DNA from: Actinotalea sp. JY-7876
GTDB taxonomy: Bacteria; Actinomycetota; Actinomycetes; Actinomycetales; Cellulomonadaceae
Length of the DNA: 64,000 bases
NCBI RefSeq assembly: GCF_014042015.1
Contig: NZ_CP059493.1
Location: 1,798,001 to 1,862,000 of the forward strand
Direction: 5' to 3'
How positions within the stretch are numbered: the first letter of the stretch is position 1; each line of letters opens with the position of its first letter. The notes beneath the pieces were generated by a model that saw only the letters and a list, made by a program, of their open reading frames with translations, did no database searches and was not told the origin of the DNA. The position numbers and the translations under genes are program-made. Positions 16,082 to 23,836 of this stretch are shown here, piece after piece.

Positions 16082-17247
16082 CCCTGGTTCTCGTCCTCCC
16101 ACTGCCGCAGCAGGAGCACGTTCTCGTTGTGCTCCTGGAGCGTCGTGGCGAACCGCGTCTCGCCGGTGTCCAGGTTGATCGTCACCCAGTACATCCACGG
16201 GCCGTCCGCCGGGTTGAGGACCGCGTCGATGGAGACGAGGCTCGGCGCAGCGATCGGCGTGGGCGGCAGCCCGGTGCGCGCGTACAGGTTGTACGGGTTG
16301 CTCGTGTCGTCCTTGTGGGCGTTCCGCAGCTCCGTGCCGGGGATGCCGGCGCCGTAGGCGACGGCGGCGTCGATGTCGAGCTTCATGCCGACGTCGAGCC
16401 GGTTCTGGATCGCCCGGGCGACCATGGCCCGGTCCTCGGGCGAGCGAGCCTCGCGCTCGACGAGCGACGCGATGGTCAGGACGCGCTGCCGGTCCGCGGC
16501 CGCGACCCCGCGGGCGTCGAGGTTGGCCACGGTCTGGCCGATCATCTCCGAGAGCATCTGGGTCGGCGTCGTCCCGGGCTGGAACGTGTACGTCGCCGGG
16601 AAGAGCCAGCCCTCGTAGCTGCCACCGGCCTCGGCGGGCAGACCCGTCGCGGCCGTGTCGGCCATCGCGGCCTCGAACTCGGCGACGGGGACGGTGGTCA
16701 CCGACGACAGGCGCTCGAGGATCTGGTCGACGCGGAGCCCCTCGGGCAGCGTGACCTTGGTCTGGACGCGGTTCTCCGAGTCCAGGAGCGCGGTCACCGC
16801 GTCCGCGGCCTTCATCTGCAGCAGGAGGCGGTAGGTCCCCGGCTGGATCCCGCCCGCGTCGGGGTTGGCGGTGTAGGCCTGGGTGAAGGCGTCCTTCGAG
16901 GCGACGACGCCGGCCTCGAGGAGCACCTCGCCCATCTGGCCGCCCGTCGCGGACTCGGGGATGACGACGTCGACGCTGCCGTGGCCGGGGCCCGGGTAGT
17001 CGTCGTTGCCCTGGTCCAGCGAGACTCCCCGCAGGTCGTTGATCGTCGGCATGACGAACTGCATGACCGCCCACGCCGCGCCGCCGATGACGAGCAGGCT
17101 CAGCATGAGCGCGACGAGGTTGCGCCGACGGCGCTTGCGGCGGCGCCGGTCGCGCTCCGCACGCTCGGACCGGCGGGCGCTGCGGGCGGCGGGCGCCTCG
17201 CGCGGCTCGTCCGGCTGGACGATCTCGTCGAGGAAGAGGTCGTTCAT
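16078..17247 (-). CDS. mltG: Endolytic peptidoglycan transglycosylase MltG (YceG)
   Basis: Cuts nascent glycan strands at the membrane and so sets their length. 389 residues: a basic cytoplasmic tail with ERDRRRRKRRRRN, one membrane helix (about 44-64, LVALMLSLLVIGGAAWAV), a LysM-like region (TYRLLLQMKAADAV) and the YceG catalytic domain. The catalytic glutamate is in LTIASLVEREA (about 265), and SNPYNLYARTGLPPTPI is the C-terminal signature. It is coupled to aroE downstream and follows ruvX by 136 bases. Confidence 0.93.
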   Translation of the reverse strand: MNDLFLDEIVQPDEPREAPAARSARRSERAERDRRRRKRRRRNLVALMLSLLVIGGAAWAVMQFVMPTINDLRGVSLDQGNDDYPGPGHGSVDVVIPESATGGQMGEVLLEAGVVASKDAFTQAYTANPDAGGIQPGTYRLLLQMKAADAVTALLDSENRVQTKVTLPEGLRVDQILERLSSVTTVPVAEFEAAMADTAATGLPAEAGGSYEGWLFPATYTFQPGTTPTQMLSEMIGQTVANLDARGVAAADRQRVLTIASLVEREARSPEDRAMVARAIQNRLDVGMKLDIDAAVAYGAGIPGTELRNAHKDDTSNPYNLYARTGLPPTPIAAPSLVSIDAVLNPADGPWMYWVTINLDTGETRFATTLQEHNENVLLLRQWEDENQG

Positions 17248-17383
17248 GCTGGGGTCTCCGCTCGCACCGTCGCCAGCTGCCTCGTCACGTCAGTCCTCCT
17301 CGTTCCGGTCCGCCCTCGGGGGTGGTGCGGACCGTAGGCCCCGGCCGGGTCGCCGGACGCCCTCCTGCGTCGTCCCGGGCCGC

Positions 17384-17881
17384 TCACGCGGACCCGACCT
17401 GCTCCCCCGCCCTACGCCCGGATGCCTTCTCGGCATCGAGCGCCGCCTGCAAGATCACCACCGCGGCCGCCTGGTCGACGACCGCCCGGTGACGTCGTCC
17501 GGACCGGCCGGACGCGTGCAGCGCCTGATGGGCGGTCACCGTGGTGAGCCGCTCGTCAACGAGACGCACCGGAACCGGTGCGACCGCGTGCGCCAGCGCC
17601 ACACAATAGGTCCGAACGAGGGCCGATGCCGAACCCTCGCCCCCCGAGAGACTACGCGGCAGCCCCACGTAGACCACGGCAGCGCCACGCTCGGACACGA
17701 TCTCGGCGATCCGCGCGGTGTCCGACGTGCCGGACTGGTCGCGCGGGACGGTCTCCACGGGCGTCGCGATGAGCCCGTCGGGGTCGCTCGCGGCGACGCC
17801 GACCCGCACCGAGCCGACGTCGACCGCGACGCGCGCGCCGCGCGGCAGTGGCGCCGGCGCGCCGGCGTCACCCAGCGGCAC
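17384..17881 (-). CDS. ruvX: Pre-16S rRNA nuclease RuvX/YqgF
   Basis: RNase H-fold Holliday-junction-resolvase-like nuclease, implicated in 16S rRNA 5'-end maturation. 165 residues. VAVDVGSVRVGVAASDPDG carries the first catalytic Asp, VVYVGLPRSLSGGEG the second acidic region and VRLVDERLTTV the conserved DERLTT motif; the last Asp is in AVVDQAAAVVILQ. The GTG at 17881 overlaps the alaS stop by 14 bases. A start inside the first strand is less likely. Confidence 0.92.
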   Translation of the reverse strand: MPLGDAGAPAPLPRGARVAVDVGSVRVGVAASDPDGLIATPVETVPRDQSGTSDTARIAEIVSERGAAVVYVGLPRSLSGGEGSASALVRTYCVALAHAVAPVPVRLVDERLTTVTAHQALHASGRSGRRHRAVVDQAAAVVILQAALDAEKASGRRAGEQVGSA

Positions 17882-20534
17882 GCGCCACCTCGGCCTCGAC
17901 GGCGGCGAGGGCCTGCGGCAGGCGGGCGGCATCGGTCCCGCCGCCCTGCGCGACGTCGTCCTTGCCGCCACCGCCACCGCCGAGCGCACCCGCCGCGACC
18001 TTGGCGAGCGCACCGGCGCGCAGCCCGGCCGCGCGGGCCGCCGCGTTGGTCGCCACGAGCACGACCGGGCGGCCCTTCGCGACGCCACCGACGGCGACGA
18101 CAGCCGGGTCCTCCCCCAGCCGTCCGCGCACGTCGAGCGCGAGGGTCCGCAGGTCGTCGGCGGAGCCGACGTCGCCCGCGTCGTACGCGGCCACCCGCGT
18201 CCCGCCCACGGTCCGGGCGCCCTCCGCGAGGCCCGCCGCCGCGGCGAGCAGGCGCCCCTGGCGCAGCGCGGCGAGCTCCTTCTCCGCCTCGCGCAGCCGT
18301 GCCACGACGCCCGCGACGCGCTCGGGCAGGTCCTCGGGGCGCACCTTCAGGGTGTCCGTCAGGGCCGCCACGAGCGCCCGCTCCTGTGCCAGGTGGTGGA
18401 ACGCCTCGATGCCGACGAGCGCCTCGACGCGGCGCGCACCCGAGCCGACGGACGACTCGCTCGTCAGCGCGATGAGGCCGATCTGGCTCGAGTGGTCGAC
18501 GTGCGTGCCGCCGCAGAGCTCGCGCGACCACGGGCCGCCGATCTCCACGACCCGCACCTGCTCGTCGTAGGTCTCGCCGAAGAGCGCGATCGCGCCCCAC
18601 GCCCTCGCCTCCGGCAGCGTCATGTACTGCCAGGACACGCCGAGGTCCTTGCGGATCGCGCGGTTGGCGACCTCCTCGACCTCGCTGCGGGCCGACGGCG
18701 ACAGCGCCTGGTTCCAGGAGAAGTCCAGGCGCAGGTAGCCGGGCTTGTTGTAGGAGCCCGACTGCAGCGCGTCCGGTCCGAGCACCTCGCGCAGCGCGGC
18801 GTGCACGACGTGCGTCCCGGAGTGCGCCTGGCGCGCACCCAGCCGCCACTCGGGGTCGACCTGCGCGAGCACCTCGGTGCCCGGACCGACCTCGCCCTCG
18901 GCGACACGCACCGTGTGCACCACGAGGCCCTTGATCGGGCGCTGCACGTCGAGCACCTCGAGGCGCGCGCCGTCCGCCGTGATGACGCCCGCGTCGGACT
19001 CCTGGCCGCCGGACTCGGCGTAGAACGGCGTGCGCTCGAGCACGACGTCGACCGTCTCGCCCTCCTGCGCGCGCGGCACGACGGCGCCGTCGCGCAGCAG
19101 GCCGCGCACGGTCGAGGGCGTCGTGAGCTCGGTGTAGCCGGTGAACTCGGTGGCGCCCGCCTCGCGCAGCTCGCGGTAGCCCGTCGTCGTCGCCGCGCTG
19201 CCCTTCTTGGACTTCGCGTCGGCGCGCGCCCGGTCCCGCTGGGCCTTCATGAGGTCGCGGAAGCCCTGCTCGTCGACCGTCAGCCCCTGCTCCTGCGCCA
19301 TCTCGAGCGTCAGGTCGATCGGGAACCCGTAGGTGTCGTGCAGCGCGAACGCCTGCTCGCCGGCCAGGCGCGTGCCGCCCTGCTTCTTCACCTGCGCGAC
19401 GGCCGTGTCGAGGATCGTCGTGCCGGAGACGAGGGTGCGGCGGAACGCCTCCTCCTCCGCGTACGCGATGCGGGAGATGCGGGCGAAGTCCGTCTCGAGC
19501 TCCGGGTAGGAGAGCTTCATCGCGTTCATCGACGTCGGCAGCAGCGCCGGCATCGACGGCTCGTCGACGCCCAGCAGCCGCATCGCGCGCACCGAGCGGC
19601 GAAGCAGGCGCCGCAGCACGTAGCCGCGGCCCTCGTTCGAGGGCGTGATGCCGTCACCGATGAGCATGAGCGCGGAGCGCACGTGGTCGGCCACGACGCG
19701 CATGCGCACGTCGTCGTCCCGCTCGGCGCCGTAGCGGCGACCCGAGATCTCCGACGCCGCGTCGATGACCGGGCGCACCTCGTCGATCTCGTAGAGGTTG
19801 TCGACGCCCTGGAGCAGGTAGGCGACGCGCTCGAGGCCCATGCCGGTGTCGATGTTCTTCTGCGTCAGGTCGCCCACGATGTCGAAGTCGTCCTTGGCAC
19901 GGACGCCGTCGATCGCGTACTGCATGAAGACGAGGTTCCAGATCTCCAGGAACCGGTCCTCGTCGACCACGGGACCGCCGTCGGCGCCGTACTGCGGGCC
20001 CCGGTCGACGTAGATCTCGGAGCACGGACCGGCCGGGCCGGGCTGGCCCGTGTGCCAGTAGTTGTCCTTCTTGCCGCGGCGCTGGATGCGCTCGTCGGGC
20101 AGCCCGGCGATCCGGCGCCAGAGCTGGGCCGCCTCGTCGTCGTCCTCGTAGACGGTGACCCAGATCTTGTCGGGGTCGAAGCCGAGGAAGCCGTCGGACT
20201 GCGAACCGGTGACGAGCTCCCACGCGTAGGAGATCGCCCCCTCCTTGAAGTAGTCCCCGAAGGAGAAGTTGCCGTTCATCTGGAAGAACGTGCCGTGGCG
20301 CGTGGTCTTGCCGACCTCCTCGATGTCGAGGGTGCGCACGCACTTCTGCACGCTCGTCGCGCGCTGCCACGGCGGGGTCTGCTGCCCGAGCATGTACGGG
20401 ATGAACGGCACCATGCCGGCGATGACGAACAGGGTCGACGGGTCCGGCGAGATCAGCGACGAGCTCGGCACGACGGCGTGGTCGCGCTGCTCGAAGTAGT
20501 CGAGCCAACGGCGTCGGATCTCGGCGGTCCGCAT
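17868..20534 (-). CDS. alaS: Alanyl-tRNA synthetase
   Basis: Charges tRNA-Ala. 888 residues, full length. The N-terminal class II core starts RTAEIRRRWLDYFEQRDH, has FVIAGMVPFIPYMLGQ and TTRHGTFFQMNGNFSFGD. The editing domain contains the zinc-binding HSGTHVVHAALREVLG (about 565) and CGGTHVDHSSQIG (about 660). The C-Ala domain ends in a glycine-rich ALGGGGGGKDDVAQGGG. The ATG at 20534 begins 102 bases after the DUF6167-like stop, past a terminator-like hairpin, so it probably has its own promoter. Confidence 0.98.
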   Translation of the reverse strand: MRTAEIRRRWLDYFEQRDHAVVPSSSLISPDPSTLFVIAGMVPFIPYMLGQQTPPWQRATSVQKCVRTLDIEEVGKTTRHGTFFQMNGNFSFGDYFKEGAISYAWELVTGSQSDGFLGFDPDKIWVTVYEDDDEAAQLWRRIAGLPDERIQRRGKKDNYWHTGQPGPAGPCSEIYVDRGPQYGADGGPVVDEDRFLEIWNLVFMQYAIDGVRAKDDFDIVGDLTQKNIDTGMGLERVAYLLQGVDNLYEIDEVRPVIDAASEISGRRYGAERDDDVRMRVVADHVRSALMLIGDGITPSNEGRGYVLRRLLRRSVRAMRLLGVDEPSMPALLPTSMNAMKLSYPELETDFARISRIAYAEEEAFRRTLVSGTTILDTAVAQVKKQGGTRLAGEQAFALHDTYGFPIDLTLEMAQEQGLTVDEQGFRDLMKAQRDRARADAKSKKGSAATTTGYRELREAGATEFTGYTELTTPSTVRGLLRDGAVVPRAQEGETVDVVLERTPFYAESGGQESDAGVITADGARLEVLDVQRPIKGLVVHTVRVAEGEVGPGTEVLAQVDPEWRLGARQAHSGTHVVHAALREVLGPDALQSGSYNKPGYLRLDFSWNQALSPSARSEVEEVANRAIRKDLGVSWQYMTLPEARAWGAIALFGETYDEQVRVVEIGGPWSRELCGGTHVDHSSQIGLIALTSESSVGSGARRVEALVGIEAFHHLAQERALVAALTDTLKVRPEDLPERVAGVVARLREAEKELAALRQGRLLAAAAGLAEGARTVGGTRVAAYDAGDVGSADDLRTLALDVRGRLGEDPAVVAVGGVAKGRPVVLVATNAAARAAGLRAGALAKVAAGALGGGGGGKDDVAQGGGTDAARLPQALAAVEAEVARAAG

Positions 20535-20604
20535 GGTGTCCTCACGTCTGTGGCCGGGACGCGCCCGGCCGGGTGGTTCGGCCGACGTCGTCGGCTCCGG
20601 CGGT

Positions 20605-20628
20605 GGGCGGCGCGGGAACGCGCCGCCC
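20605..20628 (-). terminator. Hairpin after the DUF6167-like gene
   Basis: Ten-base perfect GC arms (20605-20614, 20619-20628) with a GGAA loop, eight bases past the stop codon of the DUF6167-like gene and upstream of alaS. Confidence 0.65.
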
Positions 20629-20636
20629 GTCTCAGG

Positions 20637-20996
20637 TTAGAAGTCGTACAGGGGATCGTCGTCGTCGACGCGGCCCCGGGGGCGGTCCGCCGGCACGTCG
20701 CGCGGGCCGGCGAGGTAGCCCTCGCCCTGGCGGTCGCGTCGCTTGAGGACGGCGCCTGCGTCGCCCCCCTCGGGCTGGACGAGGAGCGTGGCGACGAGGT
20801 CACGCTCACGCGTCTCGAACGCGGAGCGGAAGGTCGCCAGCGCACCCTGGACGGCGGAGCCGGCGCGCTGACCGGCCTCCTCGACCTGCTCGGCGACGCC
20901 GGCCGGGGTGTAGCGCCGCGCGGCGCGGCGAGCCCGGTCGACGAGCACGACGGCGCCCGCAGCGCCCACCCCGATCCAGAAGAGGCGGCGCATCAC
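20637..20996 (-). CDS. Small membrane-anchored protein, DUF6167-like
   Basis: 119 residues with one N-terminal membrane helix (MMRRLFWIGVGAAGAVVLV) followed by a basic stretch, an amphipathic helix and an acidic DDDDPLYDF tail. Function unknown. It matches what I recall of DUF6167 proteins, which lie between alaS and a DUF948 gene in many actinobacteria. The GTG start overlaps the DUF948 stop codon by GTGA, so the two are coupled and probably act together at the membrane. The ATG one codon in is an alternative start. Confidence 0.7.
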   Translation of the reverse strand: MMRRLFWIGVGAAGAVVLVDRARRAARRYTPAGVAEQVEEAGQRAGSAVQGALATFRSAFETRERDLVATLLVQPEGGDAGAVLKRRDRQGEGYLAGPRDVPADRPRGRVDDDDPLYDF

Positions 20997-21352
20997 TTGA
21001 ACCGGGCCGTGAGGTCCGACAGCGCCTGGCGCACGCCGTAGGAGAAGGCCGCGACCTTGATGAGCGGCCCGCCGACGGTGGCGGAGACGAGCGCCGTGAG
21101 GGCCGAGACGTTCTGGCTGATCTCGGCCGCCGACGTCGTCATCGTGTCGACCTTGCCGAGCTGCGCGTTGGCGGAGGCGACGGTCGTCGCCGTCTCGTCG
21201 AGGACGGGCACCGTGTGGTCGGTGAGGTCCTTGACCGACTGCGTGGCGGCGTCGAACGTGCGGCCGAGCTTGACGAGCGGCACCGCGAGAACGCCCACGA
21301 GCCCGACGAAGGCGATCGCGGCGATGAGTCCGGCGACGTCACCGAGAGACAT
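20993..21352 (-). CDS. DUF948 membrane protein
   Basis: 119 residues: an N-terminal helix (LIAAIAFVGLVGVLAVPLVKLGRTFD) then a long predicted coiled coil with heptad-like TVPVLDETATTVASANAQLGKVD, and a final ALSDLTARFK. This is the organisation of DUF948 proteins. Function unknown. It is coupled to the DUF6167-like gene and follows rpsD after a terminator. Confidence 0.8.
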   Translation of the reverse strand: MSLGDVAGLIAAIAFVGLVGVLAVPLVKLGRTFDAATQSVKDLTDHTVPVLDETATTVASANAQLGKVDTMTTSAAEISQNVSALTALVSATVGGPLIKVAAFSYGVRQALSDLTARFK

Positions 21353-21419
21353 TGCGGGCGTCCTTCCTGAGGGGGGCGTGGGACCGGGACGACACTACCG
21401 GCCTTCGGGCCGCCGAACG

Positions 21420-21462
21420 ACGACGCCCCGCACCCGGCGGCTGCCGGGGTACGGGGCGTCGT
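21420..21462 (-). terminator. Terminator hairpin after rpsD
   Basis: Arms 21420-21438 and 21443-21462 pair over about 19 bases with one bulge and one mismatch and a short GGCT loop. It lies 16 bases after the rpsD stop on the minus strand. Confidence 0.75.
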
Positions 21463-21477
21463 TCGTGCGGCGTGCGG

Positions 21478-22104
21478 TCAGCGCGAGTAGTACTCGACGA
21501 CCAGCTGGACCTCGCAGGTCACGGGGACCTCGGCGCGCTTGGGGCGGCGCGTCAGCTGGCTCGAGAGCTTCTCGAGCTGGACGTCCAGGTAGCCCGGGAC
21601 GGCCGGCAGGACGTCGCGGTGGGCACCGGCGGCGGCGACGCGGAACTGGTCGCTCGTCTGGCTGCGCGGCTTGATCTGGAGCGTCTGGCCCGGCTTCACC
21701 TGGAAGGAGGGGCGGTCGACGATCTTGCCGTCGACGAGCACGTGACGGTGCACGACGACCTGGCGGGCCTGGAGGATCGTCCGCGCGAAGCCGGAGCGGA
21801 GCACCAGGGCGTCGAGGCGGGTCTCGAGGTTCTCGACCAGCGCCTCACCGGTCAGGCCGGGGGTCTTGCGGGCGTCCTCGAACGCACGGGCCATCTGCTT
21901 CTCGCGCAGGCCGTACTGGGCGCGCAGACGCTGCTTCTCGCGCAGACGCACCGCGTAGTCCGACTCGGTGCGGCGACGGGCGCGGCCGTGCTCGCCGGGC
22001 GGGTAGGGCCGCTTCTCGAAGTGCTTGACGGCCTTGGGGGTCAGGGCCAGGCCGAGGGCCCGGGAGAGGCGCACCTGGCGGCGCGCGCGGGTCACAGAGG
22101 ACAC
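21478..22104 (-). CDS. rpsD: 30S ribosomal protein S4
   Basis: Primary 16S rRNA-binding protein of the small subunit. 208 residues. RARRQVRLSRALGLALTPKA and the PGEHGRARRRTESDYAVRL segment lead into the S4 RNA-binding domain (LETRLDALVLRSGFARTIL, then VVVHRHVLVDGKIV). The zinc-ribbon cysteines of some S4 proteins are absent, as in C-minus forms. The GTG at 22104 was chosen because AGGAAG lies 8 bases before it; an in-frame ATG 11 codons upstream lacks one. It is monocistronic, with a terminator downstream and a TAGTCT -10 candidate at 22227-22232. Confidence 0.96.
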   Translation of the reverse strand: MSSVTRARRQVRLSRALGLALTPKAVKHFEKRPYPPGEHGRARRRTESDYAVRLREKQRLRAQYGLREKQMARAFEDARKTPGLTGEALVENLETRLDALVLRSGFARTILQARQVVVHRHVLVDGKIVDRPSFQVKPGQTLQIKPRSQTSDQFRVAAAGAHRDVLPAVPGYLDVQLEKLSSQLTRRPKRAEVPVTCEVQLVVEYYSR

Positions 22105-22536
22105 GTGGTACTTCCTGTCGTTGTCGTGGCACATCCCGCAGCGGACGGTCTCCGGCGGGTGTGGGACCAACCTTCGTGATGCGGCTGAGGTCCCCAGGGT
22201 GGCTGCCCGCGACGGGCAACCGGACAAGACTACCGCACCCCCGTCCCCCGCCCACCCTCGCCGCCCCACGCCGGCCCACGCCGCCCGACCACACCCGACC
22301 CGACCACGCCCGACCCGACCACGCCACGCCCCCCGCCACCCACCCTTCGCAGGTTTTGGCACCGATGTCGGTGCGCGGGCGCCCCGATCGGTGCCATAAC
22401 CGGCGGTGGGCGGTGGGGCGGCGGTGGGGCGGCGGCCGCGACGGCGGGGGGCGGATCGGGTGGTCGCATCCACAGGGGTTGCTGTCCACAGCGGGCGGGG
22501 GCCCGCGCGCCGTCGTCGCGTCCAGGGCGGCACGGT
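22105..22536. other. 432-base divergent intergenic region rpsD / AbiEi-DUF559 gene
   Basis: It holds the rpsD leader and likely promoter on the minus strand, a short direct repeat of roughly 15 bases around 22285-22320 (CCCGACCCGACCACG repeated) and palindromic element A (22352-22401). No open frame here has coding character that I would trust. Confidence 0.6.
22352..22401. repeat. Palindromic element A (GGTTTTGGCACCGAT family)
   Basis: Fifty bases with arms GGTTTTGGCACCGAT and ATCGGTGCCATAACC (one mismatch) around a GC-rich centre with GGTGCGCGGGCGCC. Two relatives lie at 23601-23645 and 23762-23811, flanking the DUF559 gene on its other side. Confidence 0.75.
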
Positions 22537-23445
22537 GTGGCGATGGGACGACTCGCGCCGGGCTGGGCACCTCCGGACGCCCGTCGCCAGCTCGGGCTCT
22601 TCACGGTGCGACAGGCGTGGGCGGCCGGGGCCACGCCCGACCAGGTCCGGCGCCGGATCACGTCCGGCGAGTGGGTGCGCGTCCGCGGCGACGCGTTCGC
22701 CGCGAGCGGCACCGCACCGACGCCCGAGCGCCGGATGGTCTCGATCGGCCTGACCTGGCCCGACGCGGTCGCGTGCCTGGGCACCGCTGCCCGCTTCCAC
22801 GGCCTGCCGGTACCCGACGACGTCGTCGACCACGCCCTCGTCCCACGTCGCCGCGCCTCCCGGCACAGCATCGCGACGCACCGCTACCCCCTCGGTCGCG
22901 GCGACGTGGAGTCGGTGGACGGGGCCCTTGTCACCGGTCGGACGCGCACGCTGCTCGACTGCGTCGGGCGCCTGCCGCAGGCGGACGCGGAGCGGCTCGT
23001 CTCATGGGCGGCGACGCGACAGCTGCTCTCGGCCGGCGTCCTCGAGCGGGCGCTGCGGGACGGGCCCTGGCGCTGGGGCAACACGCAGCGCCGCCAGGCG
23101 CTCGAGGACGTCCGGGCGGGCGCGCTCAGCGCGGCGGAGCGTCGGCTCCACCGCCTCCTGGACCGTCACGGACTCACGGGCTGGCGCGCGGACCACCCGA
23201 TCCGTGACGCGTCAGGGATCATCGGCCGCGCCGACGTCGCCTTCGTCGCCGAGCGCCTCGTCATCGAGGTCGACGGGTTCCGCTATCACGCCGTCACCGA
23301 GTTCCAGGCGGACCGCGACAAGCAGAACCGCCTCATCGCGGCCGGTTGGTCCGTCCTGCGCTTCACCTGGCACGACGTCGTCGACCGGCCGCAGCACGTC
23401 GTCGCCCAGATCGCCGCCCTCCTCGCCACCCGCCGCCCCGGCTGA
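22537..23445 (+). CDS. AbiEi-like/DUF559 protein (putative endonuclease-fold)
   Basis: 302 residues. The N-terminal ~70 residues, GLFTVRQAWAAGATPDQVRR and GEWVRVRGDAF, resemble the winged helix of AbiEi-type antitoxins. The C-terminal ~110 residues form a DUF559/Vsr-like nuclease fold: RADVAFVAERLVIEVDGFRYH carries the D...E-x-D core and DRDKQNRLIAAGWSVLRFTWHDV the conserved Q/R-WxVLR segment. No partner AbiEii-like toxin gene is adjacent, so the role is open. A TGG-GTG GTG start at 22537 or ATG at 22543 are both possible. It is isolated, on the opposite strand to its neighbours, and flanked by palindromes, which may indicate acquisition. Confidence 0.72.
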   Translation: MAMGRLAPGWAPPDARRQLGLFTVRQAWAAGATPDQVRRRITSGEWVRVRGDAFAASGTAPTPERRMVSIGLTWPDAVACLGTAARFHGLPVPDDVVDHALVPRRRASRHSIATHRYPLGRGDVESVDGALVTGRTRTLLDCVGRLPQADAERLVSWAATRQLLSAGVLERALRDGPWRWGNTQRRQALEDVRAGALSAAERRLHRLLDRHGLTGWRADHPIRDASGIIGRADVAFVAERLVIEVDGFRYHAVTEFQADRDKQNRLIAAGWSVLRFTWHDVVDRPQHVVAQIAALLATRRPG

Positions 23446-23511
23446 CCCACCCCGCCGCACCGGCTGACCCACCCCGCCGCACCGGCTGACCCACCCCGCC
23501 GCACCGGCTGA
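23438..23511 (+). repeat. 22-bp tandem repeat over the DUF559 stop codon
   Basis: Three exact copies of a 22-base unit (CCGGCTGACCCACCCCGCCG plus two bases), starting at 23438, 23460 and 23482, and a partial fourth at 23504. The first copy contains the TGA stop of the preceding gene, so the repeat grew from the gene's 3' end. Confidence 0.9.
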
Positions 23512-23600
23512 ATCGCCGGGCCACCGCCCGGCGGCCCCAGCCTCAGCCGCCCCGCGGACCCGGCCAGCCGCCCCGCCCACCCCCATCCGCCGCGTCGGCC

Positions 23601-23645
23601 TTGTGGCGCCGATCCGGCTGCGCCGGCGCTGGATCGGTGCCACAA
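23601..23645. repeat. Palindromic element B
   Basis: Fifteen-base arms (23601-23615, 23631-23645) with one G/T mismatch and a 15-base centre that is itself self-complementary. TTGTGGCGCCGATCC matches the family arm seen in A and C. Confidence 0.72.
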
Positions 23646-23761
23646 CTGCCCTGCGGGGGGTGGGCGACGCGGCGCGCACAGCGGGGCCGGCGGGAGGTGG
23701 CCGGAGGTGGCGGCGGCGCGGATCGGCGTCCCGGACCCGCCGGCCCGACGCGCCGCGGATG

Positions 23762-23811
23762 CGTTTTGGCACCGAATCGGGTGCGTCGGCGCCCGGATCG
23801 GTGCCAAAACC
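23762..23811. repeat. Palindromic element C
   Basis: Perfect 13-base arms (23763-23775, 23798-23810) reading GTTTTGGCACCGA, with centre GGGTGCGTCGGCGCCCGG. Closest to element A. It lies 26 bases beyond the rarA stop codon. Confidence 0.75.
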
Positions 23812-23836
23812 GGCTGGGCGGCCGGACGGGCGGGCG

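Larger units (their letters stand above)
23446..23836. other. 391-base convergent intergenic region DUF559 / rarA
   Basis: It contains the 22-bp tandem repeat, palindromes B and C and otherwise GC-rich sequence without a credible gene. Convergent genes end on both sides, so the palindromes may also serve as terminators. Confidence 0.65.

Noticed and set aside
20535-20636. Small gene upstream of alaS
   Set aside because: The gap holds a terminator hairpin and no frame with a start and ribosome-binding site.
22105-22536. Ribosomal protein leader regulated by S4
   Set aside because: No 16S-like pseudoknot could be recognised by eye; the GC-rich repeats have other explanations.
23438-23511. CRISPR array
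   Set aside because: The 22-base units are directly adjacent without spacers, and there are no cas genes.
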